Below, in pieces: positions 17,507-24,686 of a stretch of DNA of 64,000 bases. Below the pieces are notes generated by a model that saw nothing but the letters and a program-made list of their open reading frames with translations, was not told the DNA's origin and did no database searches. The stretch covers positions 1 to 64,000 of the forward strand of contig CALIAU010000020.1 of assembly GCA_938045585.1 (NCBI GenBank), in the 5' to 3' direction. The stretch is from an uncultured Saprospiraceae bacterium. Its GTDB lineage: Bacteria > Bacteroidota > Bacteroidia > Chitinophagales > Saprospiraceae. Position numbers and translations under genes: made by a program. Every line of letters begins with the position of its first letter. Within the stretch, counting starts at the first letter, position 1.

Positions 17507-17875
17507 ATGTCGAAAACGCAAGAAAAAGGCAAACTTGGAGAAGGCTTGGCTAGAGAATATCTTGAAAAATTAGACTATAAGATATTAGAAGTGAACTGGC
17601 GATATAAGAAAGCAGAGATTGATCTCCTCTGTTTAAAAGATGACATGTTGATTGTAGTAGAAGTAAAAACAAGAACGAATGTTTCATTTGGTTCACCAGA
17701 GAATTTTGTAAATCAAAGTCAACAAGATCATTTATTTGTAGCGGCGAACATGTATATGGAAGAGAAAGAGATGGAAAAAGAATTAAGGTTCGATATTATT
17801 TCAGTTATAATTGAGAGCCCCCAACAAATCAAAATCAAACATTTAGAAGATGCATTTTATCCTGGTGCATTTTAA
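17507..17875 (+). CDS. YraN family protein (UPF0102, endonuclease-like fold)
   Basis: 122 residues, the normal length for UPF0102/YraN. Family signatures are GEGLAREYLEKLDYKILEVN near the N-terminus, AEIDLLCLKDDMLIVVEVKT at about residues 43-63 and DIISVII near the end. The D...E-x-K arrangement (Asp46, Glu59-x-Lys61 by my count) is that of the PD-(D/E)XK nuclease fold, although YraN function is not established. The start at 17507 follows a possible AT-rich promoter stretch. It is 27 nt upstream of the hydrolase gene and is probably cotranscribed with it. Confidence 0.93.
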   Translation: MSKTQEKGKLGEGLAREYLEKLDYKILEVNWRYKKAEIDLLCLKDDMLIVVEVKTRTNVSFGSPENFVNQSQQDHLFVAANMYMEEKEMEKELRFDIISVIIESPQQIKIKHLEDAFYPGAF

Positions 17876-17902
17876 TAATTATAATTACAATAAACAATAG
17901 GT

Positions 17903-18790
17903 ATGAAATACACAATCATCTTACTTCTTCTTCCTTTTCTATGTTCTGCACAGGGGCGCTTTGATAAGGTAGAAATCAAAACACAAAAAATAACAGATAA
18001 CATATACATGCTAGAAGGTGCAGGTGGAAACATTGCAGTCCTAACAGGAGAGGACGGAACACTCATGGTAGATTCTCAATTCGGAGATCTTTCTGAAAAA
18101 ATAAAAACCGCCATAGCAGAGATCGCGACAGGTGATCTTAGGTATCTGGTAAACACCCATTGGCATGGAGACCATACAGGGGGGAATGGAAATTTCAATG
18201 ATGCGGGTGCTACAATTATTGCACACAAAAACGTACGTGAACGCGTCAGCACAGATCAAATTATGAAGGCATTTGGCAGAGAGGTGAAAGCCAGCCCAAA
18301 AAACGTATGGCCAGAAATTACATTCGACGAGGGTATGAACCTGCATCTCAATAACCAAGATCTTATGATTGTACATGTAGATAACGCACACACAGATGGG
18401 GATGCCTTTATTTATTTTACGCAAGCGAATGTATTGCATATGGGTGATGTATTTTTTAAAGATCGGTTCCCGTTCATCGACCTTGGATCAGGTGGGACTA
18501 TAGATGGTTATATAAAAGCAGTCCAAGCAGCTTTGATGATTTCAGATAGTGAAACTCAAATCATTCCTGGGCATGGCGCTTTAGCAAATCAGGCAGATCT
18601 TATGAATTACCATCAAATGCTTACCACCATGAAGAACAGAGTTCAAAAAGCAACTGCTGAAGGAAAAACAGTAGACGAAATGAAAACTGCTGGATTAGAT
18701 GAGGGTTTTGAATCATGGGGAACTGGCTTTATTGCACAGGATGCATTCATAAATACCATCTGGACGGATTTAAATCGTGAAGAAAATTAG
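17903..18790 (+). CDS. Exported metallo-beta-lactamase-fold hydrolase
   Basis: 295 residues with a cleavable signal peptide (MKYTIILLLLPFLCSAQG), so the enzyme is periplasmic. Zinc ligands of the MBL superfamily are clear: the H-x-H-x-D-H motif in NTHWHGDHTGGN (about residues 91-102), a further His in DNAHTDGDAFIYF, HMGDVFFKDRFPF and the final GHG in IIPGHGALA. The sequence resembles the quinoprotein-relay or cyclase-like exported MBL proteins more than a true beta-lactamase. The substrate is unknown. It sits between yraN and an MscS channel on the same strand. Confidence 0.88.
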   Translation: MKYTIILLLLPFLCSAQGRFDKVEIKTQKITDNIYMLEGAGGNIAVLTGEDGTLMVDSQFGDLSEKIKTAIAEIATGDLRYLVNTHWHGDHTGGNGNFNDAGATIIAHKNVRERVSTDQIMKAFGREVKASPKNVWPEITFDEGMNLHLNNQDLMIVHVDNAHTDGDAFIYFTQANVLHMGDVFFKDRFPFIDLGSGGTIDGYIKAVQAALMISDSETQIIPGHGALANQADLMNYHQMLTTMKNRVQKATAEGKTVDEMKTAGLDEGFESWGTGFIAQDAFINTIWTDLNREEN

Positions 18791-18821
18791 ATATACTATC
18801 TTTATATCATAAAATGAAATT

Positions 18822-19880
18822 ATGGATATAGGCGCTGCACTCAGTAAATGGTCACCTACTTTTTTCACTTTATTATTTGTATTAGCAATATACTATCTGG
18901 TAAAGTATGTTCTGGACAAATCTTCAAAAAGCGGTGTTGAAGATAGATCCTTACTGCGAACAATTTTATTATTCTGTATCGCTCTGATTGGTGCGATAAT
19001 AATTATTCTTGCCATCCCCATGCCTGAATCTTTAAAAGGTCAGGTGACAAGTTTAATAGGAATTGTTATTTCAGCAGTACTTGCCCTGAGTTCAGCAACA
19101 TTTTTTGGAAATGGATTAGCAGGGATAATGCTACGGTCTATTAATAATTTTAGGGCCGGCGATTTTATTCGTGTTAATGAACATTTCGGTAGAGTGTCTG
19201 AACGAGGATTATTTCACACCGAAATACAAACGGAAAATAGAGATCTCATAACGCTTCCTAACATGATGCTGGCAACAAACCCAGTGCGTGTCGTGCGTGC
19301 CTCAGGCACCTTTGTGGAAGGTGTTTGTTCCTTAGGCTATGACGTGAATCATAATAAAATCAAAGAGGTCCTTTTAAAAGCTGCAAAAAACGCTGGACTC
19401 GAAGATCCCTTTGTGCGAGTGAGTGAACTAGGTGATTTTTCCGTAGTGTATAAGGTATACGGACTATTAAAGGATGCTAAAACTGTGATTACCGCTAAAT
19501 CAAGATTACACAGCCATATGCTAGATGCGTTACACGCAGCTGGCATTGAAATTGTATCGCCAAGCTTCATGAACCAACGACAGGTTGGAGAAACTGTATT
19601 CATTCCGAAGAAAGTAAGGGAGAAAAAAGAAGTTATCGACTCTGAAAAGGCTGAGAATCTCGTCTTCGATAAAGCGGATGAAGCTGTATCCATTGAAAAG
19701 AGAAAAGATACCGTAGCTGAGATTGAAGCAAAGATTCAAGACTTAGAAAAAGAATTAAAAACTGCAGATGAAGTAGCAGCTGTGGAAATGAATACAAAAC
19801 TTGAAAAATTAAAACGTATTAGAGAGACAATGAAAGAAAGGATTGATGTGAAGATTGAAAAGATGAGTAGTGATTCATAG
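18822..19880 (+). CDS. MscS family mechanosensitive channel
   Basis: 352 residues. Three transmembrane helices lie at about residues 13-32, 45-65 and 73-98; the last is the Gly/Ala-rich pore helix (ISAVLALSSATFFGNGLAGI). The MscS beta-domain follows, with FRAGDFIRVNEHFGRVSERG, ETENRDLITLPNMMLATNPV and a VSPSFMNQRQVGETVFIP end. A C-terminal extension of about 100 residues is a charged coiled coil (AEIEAKIQDLEKELKTADEV). The protein should release small solutes on hypo-osmotic shock in the inner membrane. It starts 31 nt after the MBL hydrolase stop. Confidence 0.92.
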   Translation: MDIGAALSKWSPTFFTLLFVLAIYYLVKYVLDKSSKSGVEDRSLLRTILLFCIALIGAIIIILAIPMPESLKGQVTSLIGIVISAVLALSSATFFGNGLAGIMLRSINNFRAGDFIRVNEHFGRVSERGLFHTEIQTENRDLITLPNMMLATNPVRVVRASGTFVEGVCSLGYDVNHNKIKEVLLKAAKNAGLEDPFVRVSELGDFSVVYKVYGLLKDAKTVITAKSRLHSHMLDALHAAGIEIVSPSFMNQRQVGETVFIPKKVREKKEVIDSEKAENLVFDKADEAVSIEKRKDTVAEIEAKIQDLEKELKTADEVAAVEMNTKLEKLKRIRETMKERIDVKIEKMSSDS

Positions 19881-19950
19881 ACAGATTGACAAAGAACTAA
19901 CAAAATGCTTGAAAGAGGCATACCAAAATGCGGTGTAAGATTACGAGCTT

Positions 19951-20370
19951 TTAAAACAGCACCTCAATAAGCACTCCTACTACTCCAATAAACAGACTAA
20001 GTGGAGAATAATATTTCCTATCCAACTTATCAAATTTTGTATTTCTCTTTTTACTAAATAAACCTACATAGTTAAAATCACCAATAGCCCGCAGTAAAAA
20101 AATGCCACTGATTATCCATCCAAGATAGTTTGTGAAAAATGAACCTAGTTCTATCGAAACCATGTCTGCTTTCCACAGATAAAAAACTGCTATAGCAAAT
20201 AAGCCTAATGCTACTAATAAGGTCATATAGACGGGAGGGTGTGTAGGACGGCCTGGTAACTGGGGTGCAAGTTTTGTCACATCATCAATTCCAAAAATTG
20301 CCCACCATACATGCAGTAGGGAAATACTTAAAAAAATAATAAACAAAATTAGACAAAGAATACTTTGCAT
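19951..20370 (-). CDS. DUF3995 membrane protein, last gene of the met operon
   Basis: 139 residues with four predicted transmembrane segments. The family pattern is visible in LHVWWAIFG near the N-terminus, PPVYMTLLVALGLFAIAVFY in the middle and RAIGDFNYVGLFSK...FDKLDRKYYSPLSLF towards the end, which matches DUF3995. The ATG at 20370 is preferred over a TTG five codons earlier. It begins 18 nt after the metX stop in the same direction, so it is probably transcribed with metZ-metX and controlled by the same attenuator. The biochemical role of DUF3995 is unknown. Confidence 0.85.
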   Translation of the reverse strand: MQSILCLILFIIFLSISLLHVWWAIFGIDDVTKLAPQLPGRPTHPPVYMTLLVALGLFAIAVFYLWKADMVSIELGSFFTNYLGWIISGIFLLRAIGDFNYVGLFSKKRNTKFDKLDRKYYSPLSLFIGVVGVLIEVLF

Positions 20371-20388
20371 ACACTGAAAATACAAGAC

Positions 20389-21402
20389 TTAGTTCAGAAA
20401 ACGCAATACCTCATTTTTAATTTGCTCAAATTCTAATAGAAAGCCATCATGACCATAGATGCTCTGTATTTCCACGAGGGTACCCTTAGGAATATAGTTA
20501 GCAAGAAATTTCTGCTCTTGGACAGGAATGAGAGCATCCGAATCAATGCCTATACAAAGTGTAGGACACATAATCTTAGCAAGAGCCTTTTTTACAGAAC
20601 CACGTGCTCGTCCAATATTATGTGTATCTAATGTTCGAAGTAATGTATAGTAACAGACTGGATCAAATCTATCTACTAGTTTCTTTCCCTGATAACGAAT
20701 GTAAGAACTTGCTTTAAAGTCATCGATAACATCTACACTCTCTTCTTTTTGTGCATTACAAATGGAATCAAAGGTGCGGTAAAAATTTAGCGCCATCCCT
20801 CTTGCTGCTTTAAGGCCCTTAGCCCCTGCACCCTGTTCTTGCGTTCCAAAACTGCAGTCTGCTTCTATTGCAAGACGTTGGCCTTCGTGTACAGCAATGT
20901 TGAATGGGCTTTCTTGTGCTGCCGAACAAAGCAAGACTAGGTTTTCTATCTTAAGTCCTAATAAGTAGCCCATCTCTACGGCAATATTTCCACCACAAGA
21001 ACCTCCAATTAATAAATGAATATCTTTTATTGCTAAGTGTTCCATTAATAAAAGATTGGCCCTTGCTGTATCGCGTAAACTAAGTTTTGGGAAATCCAAA
21101 CCATAGGATTTACCTGAGTCCGGGTTTATGGAAATTGGAGAGGTACTTCCATAGGGTGAACCTAAATTATTCGCACAAATAATAAAATACTTGCTCGGAT
21201 CAAAGAGTTCTCCTTCCCCAAATAATCCAGACCACCAATCTGCCACCTCTGAGTTTGCGGTTAAAGCATGACAGACCCAAATTACATTCGACCTCTCCTT
21301 ATTTAATTTGCCGTACGTTGTATAGCGTATCTCTAATTCGTTAAGCGCTCCTTCTATCTCTAGATTAAAGGCTTGATTATATTTGAAAGTTGTTGTTGCC
21401 AT
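20389..21402 (-). CDS. metX: Homoserine O-acyltransferase (MetX family)
   Basis: 337 residues, an alpha/beta-hydrolase acyltransferase that activates homoserine, normally with acetyl-CoA, for methionine synthesis. The nucleophile elbow is GGSCGGNIAVEMGY with Ser135. The catalytic acid is in IDSDALIP and the His in GHDGFLLEF near the C-terminus. Other family blocks are ANNLGSPYGSTSPISI and FYRTFDSI. The start codon overlaps the metZ stop by one base (TAATG), typical of translational coupling. O-acetyl versus O-succinyl specificity cannot be set with certainty from sequence alone. It shares the metZ leader attenuator. Confidence 0.92.
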   Translation of the reverse strand: MATTTFKYNQAFNLEIEGALNELEIRYTTYGKLNKERSNVIWVCHALTANSEVADWWSGLFGEGELFDPSKYFIICANNLGSPYGSTSPISINPDSGKSYGLDFPKLSLRDTARANLLLMEHLAIKDIHLLIGGSCGGNIAVEMGYLLGLKIENLVLLCSAAQESPFNIAVHEGQRLAIEADCSFGTQEQGAGAKGLKAARGMALNFYRTFDSICNAQKEESVDVIDDFKASSYIRYQGKKLVDRFDPVCYYTLLRTLDTHNIGRARGSVKKALAKIMCPTLCIGIDSDALIPVQEQKFLANYIPKGTLVEIQSIYGHDGFLLEFEQIKNEVLRFLN

Positions 21403-22565
21403 TAGAGTGCATTTAATGCTTGATCAAAATCTTCTTTTATATCATCTATATGTTCAAGGCCGACAGAAACGCGCACTAAGCCATCTGTAATTCCTAAAGC
21501 AAGTCTATCTTCTTCTGGTACACGCAAATGCGTAGTTGATGCAGGATGCGACACGATTGTTCTAGAGTCGCCTATATTTGCTGTAAGTGAACAGAGCTTG
21601 ATTGCATTCAAAAACTGAACACCTTTTTCTATTCCTCCTTCTAGCTCAAAGGTTACTATTCCACCACCCTGTGACATTTGTTTTTTTGCTAAGGAAGATT
21701 GCGGATGAGAATCTAAAAATGGATAATTGACACGCCTAATCTTTGGCTGATTTTGCAGATACTTTGCAAGTGCGACAGCATTCTGGCAATGTCTATCCAT
21801 ACGCACTGCTAAGGTCTCTAAACTTTTGCTGAGCACCCACGCATTAAATGGAGATAGACTTGCTCCCGTACGTCGAATGAATTGAAAAACCTTATCCACA
21901 TATTCTGCCTTTCCAGCAACTGCTCCTCCCATCACGCGTCCTTGGCCATCTATAAATTTAGTTGCTGAGTGTACGATAAGGTCTGCTCCAAAATTTGCAG
22001 GTTGTTGCAAATAAGGAGTTGCAAAACAATTGTCTACATTAAAAAGGATTCCGTGCTCTTTACAGAGCTCAGCAGCATATTCTAAATCAATAATATCTAA
22101 GCCTGGATTGGAAGGTGTTTCCACGTAAAACATCTTTGTGTTTTTTTGGATAGCGTCCTTCCATGTTTCTGGTTTGCCCGGAAGAACAAAACTGCAAGTG
22201 ATTCCGTAGTCTGCCAGCGTGCTACTCAAGACTTGATAGCTAGAACCAAAAATAGCACGTGAAGCAAGAATATGATCTCCTTGTTTTAGAAAGGCAAGAA
22301 AGCTGGCAAATACTGCTGCCATACCAGTAGCAGTGGCCATAGCTTTTTCCACACCCTCTAAGGAAGCAATCTTCTCTTCAAACTCTGCCACGCTTGGGTT
22401 GGTAAATCTGCTATAGATATTTCCTTCCGTATCCCCTGCAAAAATAGCTTGCATTTGTTCGGCAGATTCAAAGACAAAGGAAGAGGTAGGATACATTCCA
22501 GTGCTATGTTCTCTATGCTGTGATCTTTCTGTCTGAATCCGTATTGCGCGCGTTTCAAATTTCAT
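21402..22565 (-). CDS. metZ: O-acylhomoserine sulfhydrylase (MetZ type, PLP-dependent)
   Basis: 387 residues, a trans-sulfuration family enzyme that makes homocysteine directly from an O-acylhomoserine and sulfide, using pyridoxal phosphate. Family blocks are YSRFTNPSVAEFEEKIASLE, ATATGMAAVFA, YVETPSNPGLDIID, NVDNCFATPYLQQP and the Schiff-base lysine Lys203 in HSATKFIDGQGRVMGG, with a C-terminal SLGGV-like SVGLEHIDDI end. The length is normal. Cystathionine gamma-synthase is a close alternative. It is first in the operon with metX and DUF3995, and its start lies only about 25 nt after a strong terminator hairpin, placing it under attenuation control. Confidence 0.9.
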   Translation of the reverse strand: MKFETRAIRIQTERSQHREHSTGMYPTSSFVFESAEQMQAIFAGDTEGNIYSRFTNPSVAEFEEKIASLEGVEKAMATATGMAAVFASFLAFLKQGDHILASRAIFGSSYQVLSSTLADYGITCSFVLPGKPETWKDAIQKNTKMFYVETPSNPGLDIIDLEYAAELCKEHGILFNVDNCFATPYLQQPANFGADLIVHSATKFIDGQGRVMGGAVAGKAEYVDKVFQFIRRTGASLSPFNAWVLSKSLETLAVRMDRHCQNAVALAKYLQNQPKIRRVNYPFLDSHPQSSLAKKQMSQGGGIVTFELEGGIEKGVQFLNAIKLCSLTANIGDSRTIVSHPASTTHLRVPEEDRLALGITDGLVRVSVGLEHIDDIKEDFDQALNAL

Positions 22566-22588
22566 GCAAAATTTATTTATAGTATATT

Positions 22589-22625
22589 AAAAAAGCCTCT
22601 TAGGTTGTATCCTGAGAGGCTTTTG
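22589..22625 (-). terminator. Leader terminator before metZ
   Basis: On the minus strand a 14-bp stem (AAAAGCCTCTCAGG at 22624-22611 against CCTAAGAGGCTTTT at 22604-22591, one imperfect pair) with a 6-nt loop is followed by TT and an AT-rich tract. It lies about 25 nt before the metZ ATG rather than after a gene, so it must be read through for metZ expression. This is the terminator half of an attenuator. Confidence 0.88.
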
Positions 22626-22656
22626 TATATCGTTTAACTATACGAATATCAGGATA
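22608..22656 (-). promoter_or_regulatory. Antiterminator pairing of the met leader
   Basis: TATCCTGA at 22656-22649, which contains the UGA stop of the leader frame, is a perfect 8-nt complement of TCAGGATA at 22615-22608. The latter is formed by the inner 5' arm and loop of the terminator. Pairing of the two would prevent the terminator. A ribosome stopping at the UGA would cover the upstream strand, whereas one stalled at the Met/Cys codons would leave it free. The pairing is seen in sequence; the mechanism is inferred. Confidence 0.7.
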
Positions 22657-22714
22657 TGGCTTGTTTCTTTGAACAACACATACACATCATATAGATATTC
22701 ATATTTTTTATCAT
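22649..22714 (-). CDS. Met/Cys-rich leader peptide of the metZ-metX operon
   Basis: A 21-codon frame, too short for usual gene finders, beginning MIKNMNIYMMCMCC and ending SKKQAIS followed by UGA. Five of 21 residues are Met and three are Cys, with MMCMCC in tandem at positions 9-14. It lies 84 nt before metZ on the same strand and is followed by the terminator and antiterminator described here. The residue bias matches the products of the operon it precedes. By analogy with Trp, His and Leu leader peptides of proteobacteria, translation speed through these codons should sense charged tRNA-Met or tRNA-Cys. No other frame fits this stretch. Confidence 0.8.
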   Translation of the reverse strand: MIKNMNIYMMCMCCSKKQAIS

Positions 22715-22773
22715 GGCCTAAATATAGATTTAAAAAAATTAGTTCGTCGATTTGCTGTAATCTTAAATAAATT

Positions 22774-23172
22774 TTAAGATTTTATAATTTCGAAGCTACT
22801 AGTAATCTTTGCTGCCTTTTCTAACATAAGGGATACTGAGCAATATTTCTCTAATGATGAATTTACGGCTTGCTCTGCCTTCTTCTCCTTAATTGTTCCA
22901 TAGAGTTTGTAGTGTAGATGGATGTCTGTATAGGTTCTGGGCACCTCTTCTCTTCGCTTACCCTCTACTTCTACTTCAATATGTTGTAAATCTTGCTTCA
23001 TTTTTTCCAAAATCATAACTATATCAATACTGCTGCATCCTGCCGCTGCCATAAGTACAGCTTGCATAGGACCAGTTAGGGTCCCATCATTTCCCAAAGT
23101 AATAGAGTGTCCCGTTTCATTGGATGCCTTAAAGACATTGAGAGCTCCGTCGGATTTTAAAGTAACTTTCAT
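22774..23172 (-). CDS. OsmC family protein
   Basis: 132 residues. The OsmC/Ohr/YhfA fold is shown by LTGPMQAVLMAAAGCSSIDI with the first cysteine at Cys46, the helix ILEKMKQDL, the beta-strand HIEVEVEGKR and a second cysteine at Cys111 in SLEKYCSVSLMLEKAAKI. In this family the two cysteines can reduce organic peroxides; the YhfA-like subgroup is less well defined. It begins 23 nt after purU in the same direction and is probably cotranscribed with it. The metZ leader follows about 60 nt after its stop. Confidence 0.9.
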   Translation of the reverse strand: MKVTLKSDGALNVFKASNETGHSITLGNDGTLTGPMQAVLMAAAGCSSIDIVMILEKMKQDLQHIEVEVEGKRREEVPRTYTDIHLHYKLYGTIKEKKAEQAVNSSLEKYCSVSLMLEKAAKITSSFEIIKS

Positions 23173-23195
23173 TTGTACTGTTTAAGTAATTAAAT

Positions 23196-24053
23196 TTAAG
23201 AAAACACGATGGTCTTGTTCTCATAGGGTATCACCTTATGATTAATATGTTCCCAAACTGCCTGCGCCAAGACTCTTTTTTCCACATCCTTTCCCTTGCG
23301 TTTCATCTCGCGTATTGAATCATTATGCGAAATAGGAATGATGTCTTGGACAATTATGGGTCCAGCATCCAAATCTTCAGTTACATAATGTGCAGTTGCT
23401 CCCATAATTTTAACTCCACGTTCATAGGCAGAGCGATAAGGGTTTGCACCTGGGAAAGCAGGTAAAGAAGAATGATGAATATTAATTATTCTGTTTGGAT
23501 ATTCTTTAATGAAATCAGAAGTTAGAATCTGCATATAGCGTGCAAGTATGATCAGATCAATATTGTATTCTTTTAAAAGCGCTTTTTCTTTGGCTTCCAT
23601 TTCCTTTTTGTTCTCCTTGGTAATTGGGAAGTGATAGTAGGGAATGTTATGTCGCTCCGCGATATGTTTAAATTTTTCATGATTACTAATAATCAGAGGA
23701 ATGTCAATTTTCCATTCACCAGACTCCCACCTGTTCAAGATATCAAAAAAACAGTGTGCATGTTTGGAAACAAAAAGAGCTGCCTTTGGAATAGACTGTC
23801 CAAATTTTATTTTCCAATCCATATCAAATCGTTTCGCTACCAGCGTCTCGAAGTAATCCTTAATCTTGTCTTTTGGAATTCCAAAACCGGGAAGCTCCCA
23901 TTCTACACGCATGAAAAACTGTTTCGTTTCACTATCAATATGTTCATCTAGGTTTAGAATATTTCCCTCATTTTTTTGAAGGAAATCTGTCACAGCTGCT
24001 ACGACACCACTTTGATCTGTACAACTGATAAGAAGAATGGCTGTGTCTTTCAC
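23196..24053 (-). CDS. purU: Formyltetrahydrofolate deformylase
   Basis: About 285 residues. An N-terminal ACT domain (residues about 1-80, ILLISCTDQSGVVAAVTDFL) is followed by a formyltransferase-fold catalytic domain with HCFFDILNRWESGEW, NIHHSSLPAFPGANPY and GATAHYVTEDLDAGPII. The His in the NIHHS motif and the Asp in EDLDAGP are the expected catalytic residues. The enzyme hydrolyses 10-formyl-THF to formate and THF, balancing one-carbon pools; the ACT domain usually senses Met/Gly. No ATG opens the frame: I chose GTG at 24053, which aligns with the usual start of the family, while a TTG two codons earlier is possible. Confidence 0.92.
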   Translation of the reverse strand: MKDTAILLISCTDQSGVVAAVTDFLQKNEGNILNLDEHIDSETKQFFMRVEWELPGFGIPKDKIKDYFETLVAKRFDMDWKIKFGQSIPKAALFVSKHAHCFFDILNRWESGEWKIDIPLIISNHEKFKHIAERHNIPYYHFPITKENKKEMEAKEKALLKEYNIDLIILARYMQILTSDFIKEYPNRIINIHHSSLPAFPGANPYRSAYERGVKIMGATAHYVTEDLDAGPIIVQDIIPISHNDSIREMKRKGKDVEKRVLAQAVWEHINHKVIPYENKTIVFS

Positions 24054-24325
24054 GTGCAATGTTTAACTTAATATGAATACATCAATAACTAGTCCAATAT
24101 GAATATAGGAAAAGAGCTCTGAGAACTAAGATATTTATAGTCTTGAATTAAGCTTGAAACTGGCACATATCATACGCATAAGATAAAACGAATATCATTT
24201 AGCAGCCCCTTTAAAGTATTTTATTCTTCTGTTACACATATTTACATATCATATATTTCTTAATATCACTATAATTAACTAATATCATTCTGCATTTATT
24301 ACTTTACTCAATTAAAACATTAACT

Positions 24326-24628
24326 ATGGTAGGCTTAATTATTTCTCTTATTAGCGGCGCCTTGGGCGGAAATGTAGCGGGCAAACTCATGCCTAATTCA
24401 TCATTAGGTACCTTATGGAATTCTGTTGCAGGAATTGCAGGAGGAGGTATCGGTTCTCAGATTCTTGGTATGTTAGGTGTGGGAGCAGCATCAGCTGCGG
24501 ATGCTTCCGCAGGTGGTGGTATGCCAGATATCGGTACATTGCTAGGTATGGGTGGATCTGGTTTAGTAGGAGGAGGCGTTGTAATGGCAGTCCTAGGATT
24601 TATAAAAAAAGCAATGAACAAAGGTTGA
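24326..24628 (+). CDS. Small Gly/Ala-rich membrane protein
   Basis: 100 residues. It has two hydrophobic Gly-rich stretches with repeated G-x3-G spacings (residues about 3-22 and 36-60, SVAGIAGGGIGSQILGML) and a third near the C-terminus (SGLVGGGVVMAVLGFIKKAM). The Gly-zipper pattern fits tightly packed transmembrane helices. I recognise no named domain. It stands alone on the plus strand after a 270-nt AT-rich spacer and is followed immediately by a strong terminator, which supports it being a real, separately transcribed gene. Confidence 0.75.
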   Translation: MVGLIISLISGALGGNVAGKLMPNSSLGTLWNSVAGIAGGGIGSQILGMLGVGAASAADASAGGGMPDIGTLLGMGGSGLVGGGVVMAVLGFIKKAMNKG

Positions 24629-24655
24629 TTGAACAACTCATATGGAAAACCAATT

Positions 24656-24686
24656 GCCTACTCTTTTGAGTAGGCTTTTTTGTTTT
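24656..24686 (+). terminator. Intrinsic terminator after the 24326-24628 gene
   Basis: GCCTACTC and GAGTAGGC (24656-24675) form a perfect 8-bp stem with a TTTT loop, followed on the plus strand by TTTTTTGTTTT. It touches the 3' end of the convergent yifB-like gene and may serve both directions in part. Confidence 0.9.

Noticed and set aside
22566-22773. SAM riboswitch upstream of metZ
   Set aside because: A met operon in Bacteroidota often has one, but I find no S-box core (no GAGGGA...GATGA-AACC-CGGCAACC-like pattern), and the leader is fully used by the Met/Cys frame and terminator.
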